In this document: positions 8,541 through 17,041 of the stretch, in pieces | Position numbering within the stretch: position 1 is the stretch's first letter | How the letters are laid out: every line of letters begins with the position of its first letter | Source: Bacillus_BD sp963787345 | Lineage (GTDB): Bacteria; Bacillota; Bacilli; Bacillales; Cytobacillaceae | Direction: 5' to 3' | Assembly: GCA_963787345.1 (NCBI GenBank) | Contig: CAWBCW010000021.1 | Span: forward strand, 62,001-126,000 | DNA: 64,000 nt | Notes under the pieces: generated by a model | What the model was told of the DNA's origin: nothing | The model's database searches: none | What the model saw: only the letters and a program-made list of their open reading frames with translations | Program-made: the position numbers and the translations under genes

Positions 8541-9374
8541 TTATTTATCGGTTTTAATCCCATTAATAAAGGCTTCTAGTATTCCATTAAACTTCTCGCT
8601 ATGTTCCCAAAACATCATATGACCGCCGAGCACCTCGATCTTAGATGTTGGTGAAATTTGTTTGGTATAAGGCAGCGCTCGGTCTGCCCAATGTTCTGCG
8701 ACAACGGTTAGCGTAGGAATTCTTTCACTTGCCAGCCTGGCTTCATCGCGATAGTCCGCAAACATTCCAGATGAGAAAAGATTTGCAGCCACATAATAAG
8801 GTGTTTTTAAAGATTGTTCCACAAGCCAAGTTAACTCTTCCTCTTTAAGTTGTCTTTGAATCATGATTCCTTTAATGTAACTCGTGATAAAATCGCGCTG
8901 TCCCTGTGGACTACGTAGAAATGCGTTATAAATGGCTCCGATACTATCCAGCGTTCCCTCTACCCAATCTTCCCGATTTATAGATAATGATTTTGGTGGC
9001 ATATCTATTAAGACAAGGGACTTAATGTTGTCATAACCAACTTGTTTTGCATACTCCCAGAGAGTTAAACAGCCGAAAGACCATCCAACAAGAGTGGCGT
9101 TACTAACATTTAAATGGTCTAACACTTTGGCTAAATCGGTTCCATGGGTGATATAATTATTGCCCTGCAAAGTTAATGTGGATCTGCCGTGACTTCTTGG
9201 ATCAATCACAATGACTCGATTGGTTTTTGAAAAGTGCTCGACCTGCTTGGAGAAAACTTCGGTTGTAAAAGTAAAACCAGGAATGAAAACAAGCGGTTCT
9301 CCTTCACCAATATCCTGAACAAATAACTCAGTTCCCGGTTCAACTTCAATATATCTCTTATTTATACGAGCCAA
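8541..9374 (-). CDS. Alpha/beta hydrolase
   Basis: 277 residues of the alpha/beta-hydrolase fold. The oxyanion-hole segment is FIPGFTF, the nucleophile elbow is GWSFGC (Ser about 97) and the acid follows strand 6 or 7. The catalytic His is in GGHMMFWEHSEKF near residue 253. The start is TTG 9374, with GGAGGG 7 nt upstream; no better ATG exists before the conserved core. The family includes esterases, haloperoxidase-like enzymes and C-C hydrolases, so the substrate is open. It is transcribed alone, divergently from the sugar dehydrogenase gene. Confidence 0.85.
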   Translation of the reverse strand: MARINKRYIEVEPGTELFVQDIGEGEPLVFIPGFTFTTEVFSKQVEHFSKTNRVIVIDPRSHGRSTLTLQGNNYITHGTDLAKVLDHLNVSNATLVGWSFGCLTLWEYAKQVGYDNIKSLVLIDMPPKSLSINREDWVEGTLDSIGAIYNAFLRSPQGQRDFITSYIKGIMIQRQLKEEELTWLVEQSLKTPYYVAANLFSSGMFADYRDEARLASERIPTLTVVAEHWADRALPYTKQISPTSKIEVLGGHMMFWEHSEKFNGILEAFINGIKTDK

Positions 9375-9664
9375 CTTTTAAGCCCTCCTTCATGGAATCG
9401 ATTTCGATAAGTTTTACCATCTATATTCTCGTTATTTGTATAAAATTCCTTAATGCCATGAAAGAGGGGACACTCTTGTATTCAGAGAAGAATCACCCTG
9501 TGTTTTAAATTGTACAATAACATTAATTTCTTACATTCTTTTATGAGTCTCAGTGGCTTTGAATGATCATTTGGGATCAAAGTTCAACTGAAAAAACATA
9601 TTCCTGTCCCTTCACAAATATCATGATTAATAAAGGAATCCATTAGAAGGAAGTGTGAAGTTCA

Positions 9665-11072
9665 TTGAAAAAGGTAAAGGTTGGTTTACGGCCGATCGTT
9701 AGCGGGCTTAATTTGCCTACTGTGATAAAAACAGCGATTCTTCCAGGAGACTCCATCGAAAGAGTGTTTATTGCAACTCAAGTTGGAGAAATCTTTTACA
9801 TAGGAAATGGTGAGATCAAGACCTTTTTAGATATTCGTTCGCAAATTATCGAATTAGGTTCCAGTGGGGGATATGATGAAAGGGGACTGTTAGGGCTGGC
9901 GTTTCATCCCGGGTTTTATTATAATGGTTTGTTTTATCTTCATTATTCAGAAGCGGGAACACAAGGACCTGGGGCTCTGCCTGGAGGTTTTACTCCTGAT
10001 CCGTGTGATCTAAAAACGTTAAGCCTAAAGTGGACCAATCGAAATACACAATATGATCATATTGATACGGTAGAAGAATGGGGGTTACTTTCTAACGGGA
10101 TCCCTCAAAAACGGCGAACCTTGCTTCAGTTAAGACGACCATTTATGAATCATAACGGGGTCAATAGCTTAAACTTTTCACCTGAAACAGGAAAACTTAT
10201 ATTAACAACTGGAGATGGGGGATCGGGGTATGATCCTTTTAATTTAAGTCAGGACGATATGGAAATTGCCGGTAAAATCATTGAAATCGATGTCGCGAAA
10301 AATACATTTGTTACTAATCCACCTGTAGTGACGCGTTTTAATGAACTTCCATTACCGATACAGGAAACGCTAACCGTAATGGCGAAAGGGGTTCGCAATA
10401 TAACGGGGATTTCCTTTCAAAGGTTTTATCATCAGTATGTTAAATACGTAGGAAATGTCGGACAGGATTTGGTTGAATCGATTTTCTCATTCGTTCATTA
10501 TAAACCAATGCCGGTAACTTCCCTTGTTGGAGCTTCTTCATCGAATTCTGAGCTTGAACAGGAAGGATTTATTAATTTTGGCTGGCGGGGGTGGGAAGGT
10601 TCTTTTCCTACTTCGACGATTAAGGAGTGCTCTGAAAATAGAAACTCTAACGAGAAGACAATGGCTTATTACGATGAAGCACTAGAAACTTTAGTGAAGC
10701 GGCTTCAGCCTTTAACGAGTTATTTTCATGAAGACCCACGCCCCGATAAGTTTGAAGGAACGGCGCTTACCGGGGTTCAGAGCTTATATGGGGACTGGAA
10801 TTCCTGATTTAACAGGGAGCGTTGTATTTACCGATTTTGTCCGAAGAAACGAAACGCCGGCTAGAGGAGTCTTAGCCTATACAAGAATAAGGCCCGATAA
10901 TCAACCAAATGATTATCAGGTGATTGAAACGGATAATCATTTTGGGTCTCAATCAGCTTTTTATGCTAGTTTAGGAAGTAATCTCGATCAAACGAGACTT
11001 TATTTAGGAGTTTACGGTTCTAGTAAGGTAACAGATTTAAATAAAGGTACTGTTTTTGAGATTGTTCCATAA
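9665..11072 (+). pseudogene. PQQ-dependent sugar dehydrogenase (GSDH family), frameshifted
   Basis: The first frame (9665-10807) encodes the beta-propeller of a soluble glucose/sorbosone-type dehydrogenase. It includes YDERGLLGLAFHPGF, MNHNGVNSLNFSPETGKL, TTGDGGSGYDP and INFGWRGWEG. It would end in GVQSLYGDWNS, but a different frame continues the family sequence as AYMGTGIPDLTGSVVFTDF to 11072. Removing one base near 10781 joins the two (GVQ-AYMGTG). The start is TTG 9665 after a weak GGAAG site. No signal peptide is visible, although family members usually act outside the cytoplasm. The gene is either decayed or carries a sequencing error. Confidence 0.75.
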
Positions 11073-11177
11073 TTAAGGGAGAATGTCTGCTTTGTTTTTT
11101 AGTATTTAACTAATTTAACATCCTTCAGCAAAGTCTCTCACTCTATAAGTGGCGGGATGAACTTGAGTTATTATCAA

Positions 11178-11246
11178 TTCAGTGGGGTTCAACCTAGGCT
11201 GAATGAAGTTAAGCCTCCGGACGCAAATTCGACGGGCGAACTTGAT
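11178..11246 (+). repeat. Structured dispersed repeat, copy A
   Basis: This 69-nt segment is about 80% identical to 48613-48683 (copy B), and the sequence upstream is unrelated. Both copies fold into a first hairpin (TTCAG...CTGAA), a conserved linker GAATGAAGTTAAGCC and a second hairpin (AAATTCG...CGAA type). Both lie just before a ribosome site and start codon. A short inverted repeat (11135-11156) just upstream of this copy recalls an IS605 right end. Confidence 0.65.
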
Positions 11247-11259
11247 AAGGGGTGGACGG

Positions 11260-11823
11260 ATGTACTTTTTTAAATCAATTTCAGATGATGTGCGATTGGC
11301 TCAAATAGAATTTTGGCAAAGGTCAAAAATAAAGCGGTTTGTTTTTGGGGCATTGCTTGCCTGTATCGCTGCGCTCCTTCAATCGGCAGGTGGTTATTTG
11401 CCAGGAGTCGGCTTATTGATCAGTCCGTTTGCTACCTTGCCCATTTTGATCTGTATTATGTTTTCCCTACCGATGGGTGTGATGTCTTATTTACTTACGA
11501 TCCTGTTGTTATTCATTCTCATGCCAAGCGAACTCATCGTGTTTCCTTTTACAACGGGCTTATTGGCCATTGGAATCGGAGCAGCCTTTTTCTTTTTTAA
11601 AAAAAGCATCAGTATAATTACTGTCGGTGGGCTTGTCTTAACGATTGGAATTCTCATTCTGCTTTATCTTTTCCGATTTCCTGTTCTTGGTCCAGTCGCA
11701 TCTACTTCTTTTTCATTCCTTACAACAGGAGGAATCTTTTTATTTGCTTTTCTTTATAGTTGGTTATGGGTGGAGATGGGATTGTTCTTTTTTAAAAGAG
11801 TAAAGAATAATCTTTTAGGTTAA
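11260..11823 (+). CDS. Polytopic membrane protein of unknown function
   Basis: 187 residues from ATG 11260, which has AAGGGGTGG immediately upstream. The frame is open from 11203, but that part is the structured repeat and not protein. After an amphipathic N-terminus (FFKSISDDVRLAQIEFWQRSK) there are about five hydrophobic segments. The topology resembles small ECF-type or DUF2232-like membrane proteins, but no signature motif is present. The gene stands alone. Confidence 0.6.
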   Translation: MYFFKSISDDVRLAQIEFWQRSKIKRFVFGALLACIAALLQSAGGYLPGVGLLISPFATLPILICIMFSLPMGVMSYLLTILLLFILMPSELIVFPFTTGLLAIGIGAAFFFFKKSISIITVGGLVLTIGILILLYLFRFPVLGPVASTSFSFLTTGGIFLFAFLYSWLWVEMGLFFFKRVKNNLLG

Positions 11824-12029
11824 AAAGTTCTCCGATATCATAATCATCCTTGAACGAGGCTTCTCTATTTATACTGTTCTAAGTACTTTCCGCATCACTG
11901 TCGTTCGTGTTAGTGAATTCATGGTTTATATGTCTTACTTTGTTGTCCGTTCACAATTGAATTAGGGGAATAGTAGTGATAAGTCTCTAGAACATTTTAG
12001 AGGCTTTTTTCTTGTTGGTAAGATCAACC
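11824..12029. other. Intergenic region ahead of the ABC/two-component module
   Basis: This is the first part of a 460-nt gene-free stretch. Apart from the terminator at 11982-12010, I see no coding or structured element. The promoter region follows. Confidence 0.4.
11982..12010 (+). terminator. Intrinsic terminator
   Basis: AGTCTCTA (11982-11989) pairs with TAGAGGCT (11998-12005, G-U included) and is followed by a run of T. It lies 160 nt after the membrane-protein gene, isolating the next promoter. Confidence 0.7.
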
Positions 12030-12031
12030 CA

Positions 12032-12093
12032 TTTATTCTTTATACTTTCTTTATACTTTTCTAGTTAAATTATTTATACTTGCCACTTATGAT
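12032..12093 (+). promoter_or_regulatory. Activator-type promoter with phased TTTATACTT repeats
   Basis: TTTATACTT occurs exactly at 12039-12047, 12050-12058 and 12073-12081, spaced by 11 and 23 nt (one and about two helical turns), with a near copy TTTATTCTT at 12032. A weak -35 (TTAAAT, 12065-12070) and a -10 (TATGAT, 12088-12093) are separated by 17 nt. This is the arrangement expected for binding of an OmpR-type response regulator, probably the one encoded at 13985. A 9-bp hairpin (12182-12214) lies in the leader. Confidence 0.5.
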
Positions 12094-12283
12094 AAGTTTA
12101 TCAGGTTGAACGGGCAGTAAGACTTTCCTGAGTAGATAGGGAGGGAATCAACTGCTCATAAAGCTCCGATTGGTTAAATAAGGTTTATCTCTGGGTTTTG
12201 GCCTTAGATAAATCAATCAGGCTGATGAAAGAAATCTTCATTGATGGAAGTGTCACTTTATTGATATTGAAAGGATGAGATGT

Positions 12284-13201
12284 ATGTTGGAAACAATTCT
12301 GAAGGCAACTAACCTATCCAAAATATATGGAAAACATAAAGCTCTTGATAAAGTATCGATCGAAATTAAGCGGGGGATGATTTACGGTTTAATCGGGGAG
12401 AATGGCGCCGGAAAATCGACATTCATGCGTGCTGTTATGGGATTAATTACGATCGACGAGGGAGACATCGAGCTGTTTGGAGAAACGGGTATGAAGGGAT
12501 TGCAACAAGCACGAAGAAAAATGGGGCAATCGATTGAAACGCCAGCCTTATACCCAGAATTAACGGCTCGAGAGAATTTACAAGTACAAGCAGCCAATGG
12601 CGGTGTAAGTGAAAGAGAGATTGATGATTTGCTGCGCTTAATGAACATTAGTAATACGGGTAAGAAAAAGGTTAAAAACTTTTCCTTAGGAATGCGCCAA
12701 CGTTTAGCGATTGCTGCAACACTTATTACAAATCCTGAATTCTTAATTTTAGATGAGCCGACAAATGGTCTTGATCCGTCCGGAATGGTTGAAATGCGTG
12801 AAATTATTCAACGATTGGTAACAGAACGTGGGATCACAGTTTTACTTTCAAGTCATTTACTTGATGAACTTTCACAGATTGCTACACATTACGGTATTTT
12901 GCATGATGGAAGGCTCATTCGTGAACTTTCACGAGAACAGCTAGCAAGTGAAACTCGCAGGTACATTGAATTAGAAACAATAGAGGTTCAAAAAGCAGTC
13001 GTTGTGCTAGATGAATTAGGGATAAAGGATTATGGAGTGGTTAATGGGACTGAAATTAATATTTACGAACAGTTAGATGACGTTGCAGCAATTAATCGTT
13101 CGTTAGTTTTAGCAAATGTTAACGTTTTAAGAATAGGAACAACGAGACAAAAACTTGAAGACTATTTCTTGCAATTAACAGGGGGAAACACTCATGCTTA
13201 A
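12284..13201 (+). CDS. ABC transporter ATP-binding protein (BcrA/lantibiotic-immunity type)
   Basis: The cytoplasmic ATPase of an ABC-2-type exporter. Walker A is GENGAGKST, the Q-loop region is MGQSIETPALYPELT, the signature is FSLGMRQR, Walker B is FLILDEP and the switch His is in LLSSHLLDE. The C-terminal 80 residues are the extension usual in BcrA/YxlF-like proteins. ATG 12284 is chosen because AAAGGATGAG is correctly spaced; ATG 12275 touches the ribosome site. The stop overlaps the permease start by 8 nt. With the permease and two-component pair downstream this forms a self-regulated peptide- or antibiotic-resistance or export operon. Confidence 0.88.
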   Translation: MLETILKATNLSKIYGKHKALDKVSIEIKRGMIYGLIGENGAGKSTFMRAVMGLITIDEGDIELFGETGMKGLQQARRKMGQSIETPALYPELTARENLQVQAANGGVSEREIDDLLRLMNISNTGKKKVKNFSLGMRQRLAIAATLITNPEFLILDEPTNGLDPSGMVEMREIIQRLVTERGITVLLSSHLLDELSQIATHYGILHDGRLIRELSREQLASETRRYIELETIEVQKAVVVLDELGIKDYGVVNGTEINIYEQLDDVAAINRSLVLANVNVLRIGTTRQKLEDYFLQLTGGNTHA

Positions 13202-13973
13202 TCTTTTAACCGCAGAAAAAATTAAATTATTTCGAAGTAAAAAACTATGGATCGTTCTAGCAATTTTATCCTTGCTTCCCATTTATCAAGCAGCAAATAG
13301 TAAATTGATGGTTCATTATGGAGCGAAGCTCGTCCGGACCACTGATGTTGTCATCAATGGAGCGACTGGGATTTTGATGATCGAGAAAAATGGATTAACC
13401 GTTTTACTCGTGATGAGTGCTTTTATTAGTTTCTTTATTGGAGAAGAATTTCAACATGGAACCATTCGAAATGCGTTGTCATTAGGTCGAAGCCGCACGC
13501 ACTATTATCTGTCAAAATTTGTGACCGCTGCGCTGCTTACACTCGTAGGTGTTTTGATCATGACTGCTATTGGTATGCTTAGTTATACCGTTTTATATGG
13601 CTTTGGTGAAGTTGCGGAAATTGACGGTTATTTTAGTTATGGAATAAAAACGTTTAGCACGCTTTATTTATTAATTTTGTCCAATGTATCGATCTATGTA
13701 ATGATCAGCTTTCTAACAAAAAATAGCGGCATTTCCCTTATTTGGAGTTTCCTTTATACGATTGGGACAGGCTTTGGTGCTGGAATTTTCCAACAAACGG
13801 AGAATTTTAAGAATGTCACATACTGGTTTACGGAATCATTCTTGTTCTATTCAGACTTTGCAAATCCAGCGGACATCGCAAAATATCCTGAAATGATCTT
13901 AGTTAGTATCATCACGATCGTGGTATCATCAACGGTAGGAATTCTTTTGTTTCAAAGAACAGATATAAAGTAG
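13194..13973 (+). CDS. ABC-2 type permease
   Basis: 259 residues with about six membrane segments. The N-terminus (LLTAEKIKLFRSKKLWIVL) and the intracellular FQHGTIRNALSLGRSRTHYYLSK element are typical of ABC-2 permeases of BcrB-like exporters. It overlaps the ATPase gene by 8 nt, and the response-regulator gene starts 11 nt after its stop. It is presumed to homo-dimerise with two copies of the ATPase. The exported or sensed compound is unknown, with membrane-active peptides the usual substrate class. Confidence 0.85.
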   Translation: MLNLLTAEKIKLFRSKKLWIVLAILSLLPIYQAANSKLMVHYGAKLVRTTDVVINGATGILMIEKNGLTVLLVMSAFISFFIGEEFQHGTIRNALSLGRSRTHYYLSKFVTAALLTLVGVLIMTAIGMLSYTVLYGFGEVAEIDGYFSYGIKTFSTLYLLILSNVSIYVMISFLTKNSGISLIWSFLYTIGTGFGAGIFQQTENFKNVTYWFTESFLFYSDFANPADIAKYPEMILVSIITIVVSSTVGILLFQRTDIK

Positions 13974-13984
13974 GTAGGAAAGAA

Positions 13985-14656
13985 ATGGCAACGATATTAA
14001 TTATTGAAGACGATATGGCAATTCATTCATTAATCAAAGAAGCATTAGAATTGCATGCTTTTAAAACCTTAAGTGCATACTCAGGGACTGAAGGGAAATT
14101 ACGATTTGAACAAAATCAAGTGGATCTCGTTCTCCTAGACTTAATGCTTCCGGGGATGAATGGAGAAGAATTTCTTCAAGAAATTCGAAAGAACTCAAGC
14201 GTTCCTGTAATGGTGATTTCGGCAAAAAATGACCAAGATTCAAAATTAGAGCTTTTGACGAATGGGGCCGATGATTACATTATCAAACCTTTCGATGTGA
14301 AGGAACTGCTGGCACGAATTGGGATTCAATTACGTCATGCAGCAAAGGCTTCCACAAGCCGTATGAAAGAAATTGAATATAAGAATATTAGCGTCAATTT
14401 AGACTCGCGCGAAGTGGAAGTCAATGGACAAACGGTTCATCTTACTGGACGTGAATATGCCATCCTTCTGCTTTTTTTAGAGAATCCACAAAAGGTATTT
14501 AGCCGCGCCAATATTTTTGAAAGTGTTTGGGACGAACCATATTTTAATAATGATCAAACCATTAACGTGCATATTAGTAATTTAAGAAATAAACTAAATT
14601 TAGATGAGACGAGCTATATTAAAACGGTATGGGGCGTCGGGTTCAAATTTGATTAA
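13985..14656 (+). CDS. OmpR-family response regulator
   Basis: 223 residues. The receiver domain has the acidic pair IIEDD at the N-terminus, the phosphoacceptor Asp in LVLLDLMLPGMNGEE (about residue 51), the Thr/Ser position in VMVISAK and the Lys in IIKPFD. The winged-helix DNA-binding domain ends in YIKTVWGVGFKFD. It is the third gene of the ABC/two-component operon, between the permease and its kinase. The likely target is the operon's own promoter, with its three TTTATACTT repeats. Confidence 0.92.
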   Translation: MATILIIEDDMAIHSLIKEALELHAFKTLSAYSGTEGKLRFEQNQVDLVLLDLMLPGMNGEEFLQEIRKNSSVPVMVISAKNDQDSKLELLTNGADDYIIKPFDVKELLARIGIQLRHAAKASTSRMKEIEYKNISVNLDSREVEVNGQTVHLTGREYAILLLFLENPQKVFSRANIFESVWDEPYFNNDQTINVHISNLRNKLNLDETSYIKTVWGVGFKFD

Positions 14657-14665
14657 CGAAGGGGA

Positions 14666-15583
14666 ATGTATGTGATGTGGGGATGGATTTTTGTTTTGCT
14701 AACATTCGCGTCTCTTTTTTATATTTATTTTTTAAAAAGAGAATTGAAGAAATTAAAACAAGAGGTTAAAGTCCTCCCAACTCGTGCCAGCTATGGCAGT
14801 AGACTGTCCCTTGATTTTCGTGAACGGACATTGCTGGATTTAGTCGACGAATTGAATCGAATGGTCGATATGTTTGAAGAAAAAAATCGTCAAGCAAAAC
14901 AGATGGAAGAGAATGTGAAGATATCGATTGCTGGGCTCTCTCATGATTTACGGACACCACTCACGTCCATTAACGGCTATGTTCAGTTATTAAATGCGAC
15001 CGTTGATGAAACAAAGAAGGCGCATTATCTTAGGAATATTGAACACTCTGTCAAACGTCTGATTGAGATGAACGACCATTTTTATGATTTAGCACGTATT
15101 GAAACGAACCAAAAAGAAATGACATTAACTTCAATAACTCTCTCCAACTTAGTTGAAGAAATCCTCTTATCCTATTATGAATCGTTTGAGGAAAAGAAAA
15201 TTGAACTTCAATTTCCCGAACAAATGAATGAGCGCCAAATTATTGCGGACAAATTAATGCTTACACGTGTCATTCAAAATATCGTTCAAAACATCCTTCG
15301 TTATGCTGAAAGTAAAGCAGTGATCAACTATAGTTATCAAGAGAACGACTTAATCTTTAGTATTAAAAATGACATCAAACGAGATAGTAAAGTCGCTGTA
15401 GAAAAAGTATTTACGCGCTTTTATACAGAAGTAACAAGTCGAACGAACACGGAAGCAAGTGGATTAGGCCTTTATTTGTCTAAAAAGTTAGTTGAAAAAA
15501 TGAATGGGAAAATGGTTGCGGAGCTGAATGACAATTGGTTCGCTCTTAACATCCATCTCCCCATCAATAGAATCGATCCGTGA
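14666..15583 (+). CDS. Sensor histidine kinase with a single N-terminal membrane helix
   Basis: 305 residues. One hydrophobic helix (residues about 5-24) is followed directly by a basic/coiled linker and the HisKA box GLSHDLRTPLTSINGY (phospho-His). The HATPase N box is IQNIVQNILRYAES, and the G2 box is SGLGLYLSKKL. No extracellular sensor loop exists, so this intramembrane-type kinase probably senses through the adjacent ABC transporter. The start could be ATG 14675, better spaced from the GGGG at 14661, instead of 14666. A terminator follows. Confidence 0.9.
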   Translation: MYVMWGWIFVLLTFASLFYIYFLKRELKKLKQEVKVLPTRASYGSRLSLDFRERTLLDLVDELNRMVDMFEEKNRQAKQMEENVKISIAGLSHDLRTPLTSINGYVQLLNATVDETKKAHYLRNIEHSVKRLIEMNDHFYDLARIETNQKEMTLTSITLSNLVEEILLSYYESFEEKKIELQFPEQMNERQIIADKLMLTRVIQNIVQNILRYAESKAVINYSYQENDLIFSIKNDIKRDSKVAVEKVFTRFYTEVTSRTNTEASGLGLYLSKKLVEKMNGKMVAELNDNWFALNIHLPINRIDP

Positions 15584-15729
15584 AACAACGGGATGATTCT
15601 TGTGTTTCACAATTATTTACAATTATAAAAAATGGCAAATATCAAGGGAAAAGAGAACTGTCTGAGACTGCTAAAAAGCATTTGCTTAGATCTGTTCGCA
15701 AACATTTTTATCAATATAAAGAGAAAAAA

Positions 15730-15772
15730 GGAGCTAGAACATCTACATATAGTAGTTAATCTGGCTCCTTTT
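15730..15772. terminator. Bidirectional terminator between kinase and carbonic anhydrase genes
   Basis: GGAGCTAGA (15730-15738) pairs with TCTGGCTCC (15760-15768), with additional inner pairing. A-rich DNA lies on the left and TTTTC on the right, between convergent genes. Confidence 0.75.
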
Positions 15773-15833
15773 CACTTTAAATAGACTTTTTCAGTGGCCT
15801 CGAACCGTCCCTATGTTAGATTATGAAACTTGT

Positions 15834-16679
15834 TTAATTATCATCTTCTCTTACTTCGCGTTCATTTAAAGGTTGAACAGGTCGATGGTTATTAGGGAAA
15901 ATTTCACGGAATTTATCGATTTGTTCTTTAGACATTTCAATAGGACTTTCTAATATAGCCCATTTCACGGATTCTGAACAAGGAGGGGTCGTTAAAGAAC
16001 CTCTATATTGAAATAAATTTTTATTTGCTGGCAATAAGCCCATTAAATCGATAGGCTCTGCCACTTGAACATCTTCTGTTGTCTTTTCTGTAGGAAGGAC
16101 GTTCCAAGCTTTTTCTAGATAAGGGTTTGACGCTCCCTCTTTAATCATTACGCTAAGAACTGCTAATTGGTTATTAGCGTCTTTATGTACAAAATGTACT
16201 TCCATATCAAAATTCTGTCCATTAAATTGGTGTTCACTCGGTGTATGGAAATGGAACTGTTCTAACTTATATTCCTGATTATCAATAAAGAAAGAATTCT
16301 GCTGGGTTAAAGGGGTGGCTTGAATCGTGTGTCCGTTGTTACTTAAGGAAACCTTAGTAGGTTTATAAGTAGCATCCAAATCTGCTACTTTTCCATTTTC
16401 AATCACTTGTGTACTTTCAATGTTAATAGGAGACTGTTCTTTCCCGCTGCCACATGTTGCATAATCGGGATTGATATCACCCCAATCATCTACTCCTGTA
16501 TCTCCTTCATAAGACCAATGGGTTGTATGTGCTTCATTTTCCTTGTTTTCTTCCTTTGCAACTTCTTTCTCTGTATCCTCATTTTTAGCCGTATCTGGTG
16601 AAGCAGAAGAACAAGCAGCTAAGGACAAAATGAGAAACGACATTAATAATGAATAAAATGTTTTTTTGGTTGGCAACAT
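15834..16679 (-). CDS. Alpha-carbonic anhydrase lipoprotein
   Basis: Zinc enzyme interconverting CO2 and bicarbonate at the outer face of the membrane. A signal peptide ending in LSLAAC (lipobox) is followed by an acidic, lysine-rich linker. The catalytic domain runs from HWSYEGDTGVDDWG. The zinc ligands are the two His of FHFHTPSEH and the third in MEVHFVH. SLTTPPCSE carries the conserved Thr of the active site. Start ATG 16679 has AGAGG 5 nt upstream; the GTG two codons before overlaps that site. The length is normal for bacterial alpha enzymes. It is transcribed alone. Confidence 0.93.
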   Translation of the reverse strand: MLPTKKTFYSLLMSFLILSLAACSSASPDTAKNEDTEKEVAKEENKENEAHTTHWSYEGDTGVDDWGDINPDYATCGSGKEQSPINIESTQVIENGKVADLDATYKPTKVSLSNNGHTIQATPLTQQNSFFIDNQEYKLEQFHFHTPSEHQFNGQNFDMEVHFVHKDANNQLAVLSVMIKEGASNPYLEKAWNVLPTEKTTEDVQVAEPIDLMGLLPANKNLFQYRGSLTTPPCSESVKWAILESPIEMSKEQIDKFREIFPNNHRPVQPLNEREVREDDN

Positions 16680-17041
16680 TTTCACCTCTGTTTTTCTGGT
16701 TGATGTAATAGATATTTCGCTTGTTGAACTTTAATTATTATTTTTGCATAGTAAATATCATATCCAAATTGCTGCTTGAAATGTACCTGCTAGTAAGGAA
16801 AACCTAGGGAAGGTTTTAAATGACTTCCTAATTTATTCCAATTTGGAAAAAGAGTGCATAAGAGCCAGAGCCAGTTGGAAGTCAAATGGCTCTGGCTCTA
16901 AGATTAAGTTCGTTCCTGTCTTGTTTATTCTCGTACAACCTTCTAGAAAATGATTTAGGATTCACCTATTCAGTTGGACCAAGTTGAAGAAAGATGGACA
17001 GATTTGTTCCAAATCGTCTTAAACTTCAGAACGAAGTATCA
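16680..17041. other. Intergenic region with a perfect 13-bp inverted repeat
   Basis: 362 nt without genes. It contains the carbonic anhydrase promoter area and the hairpin AGAGCCAGAGCCA (16861-16873) / TGGCTCTGGCTCT (16887-16899). Read on the minus strand, this lies downstream of the TPP-enzyme gene and is followed some ten bases later by a T-run, so it is probably that operon's terminator. Confidence 0.6.

Noticed and set aside
11203..11259. N-terminal extension of the 11260 membrane protein
   Set aside because: The extra 19 codons fall in the structured repeat copy A; ATG 11260 has its own ribosome site.
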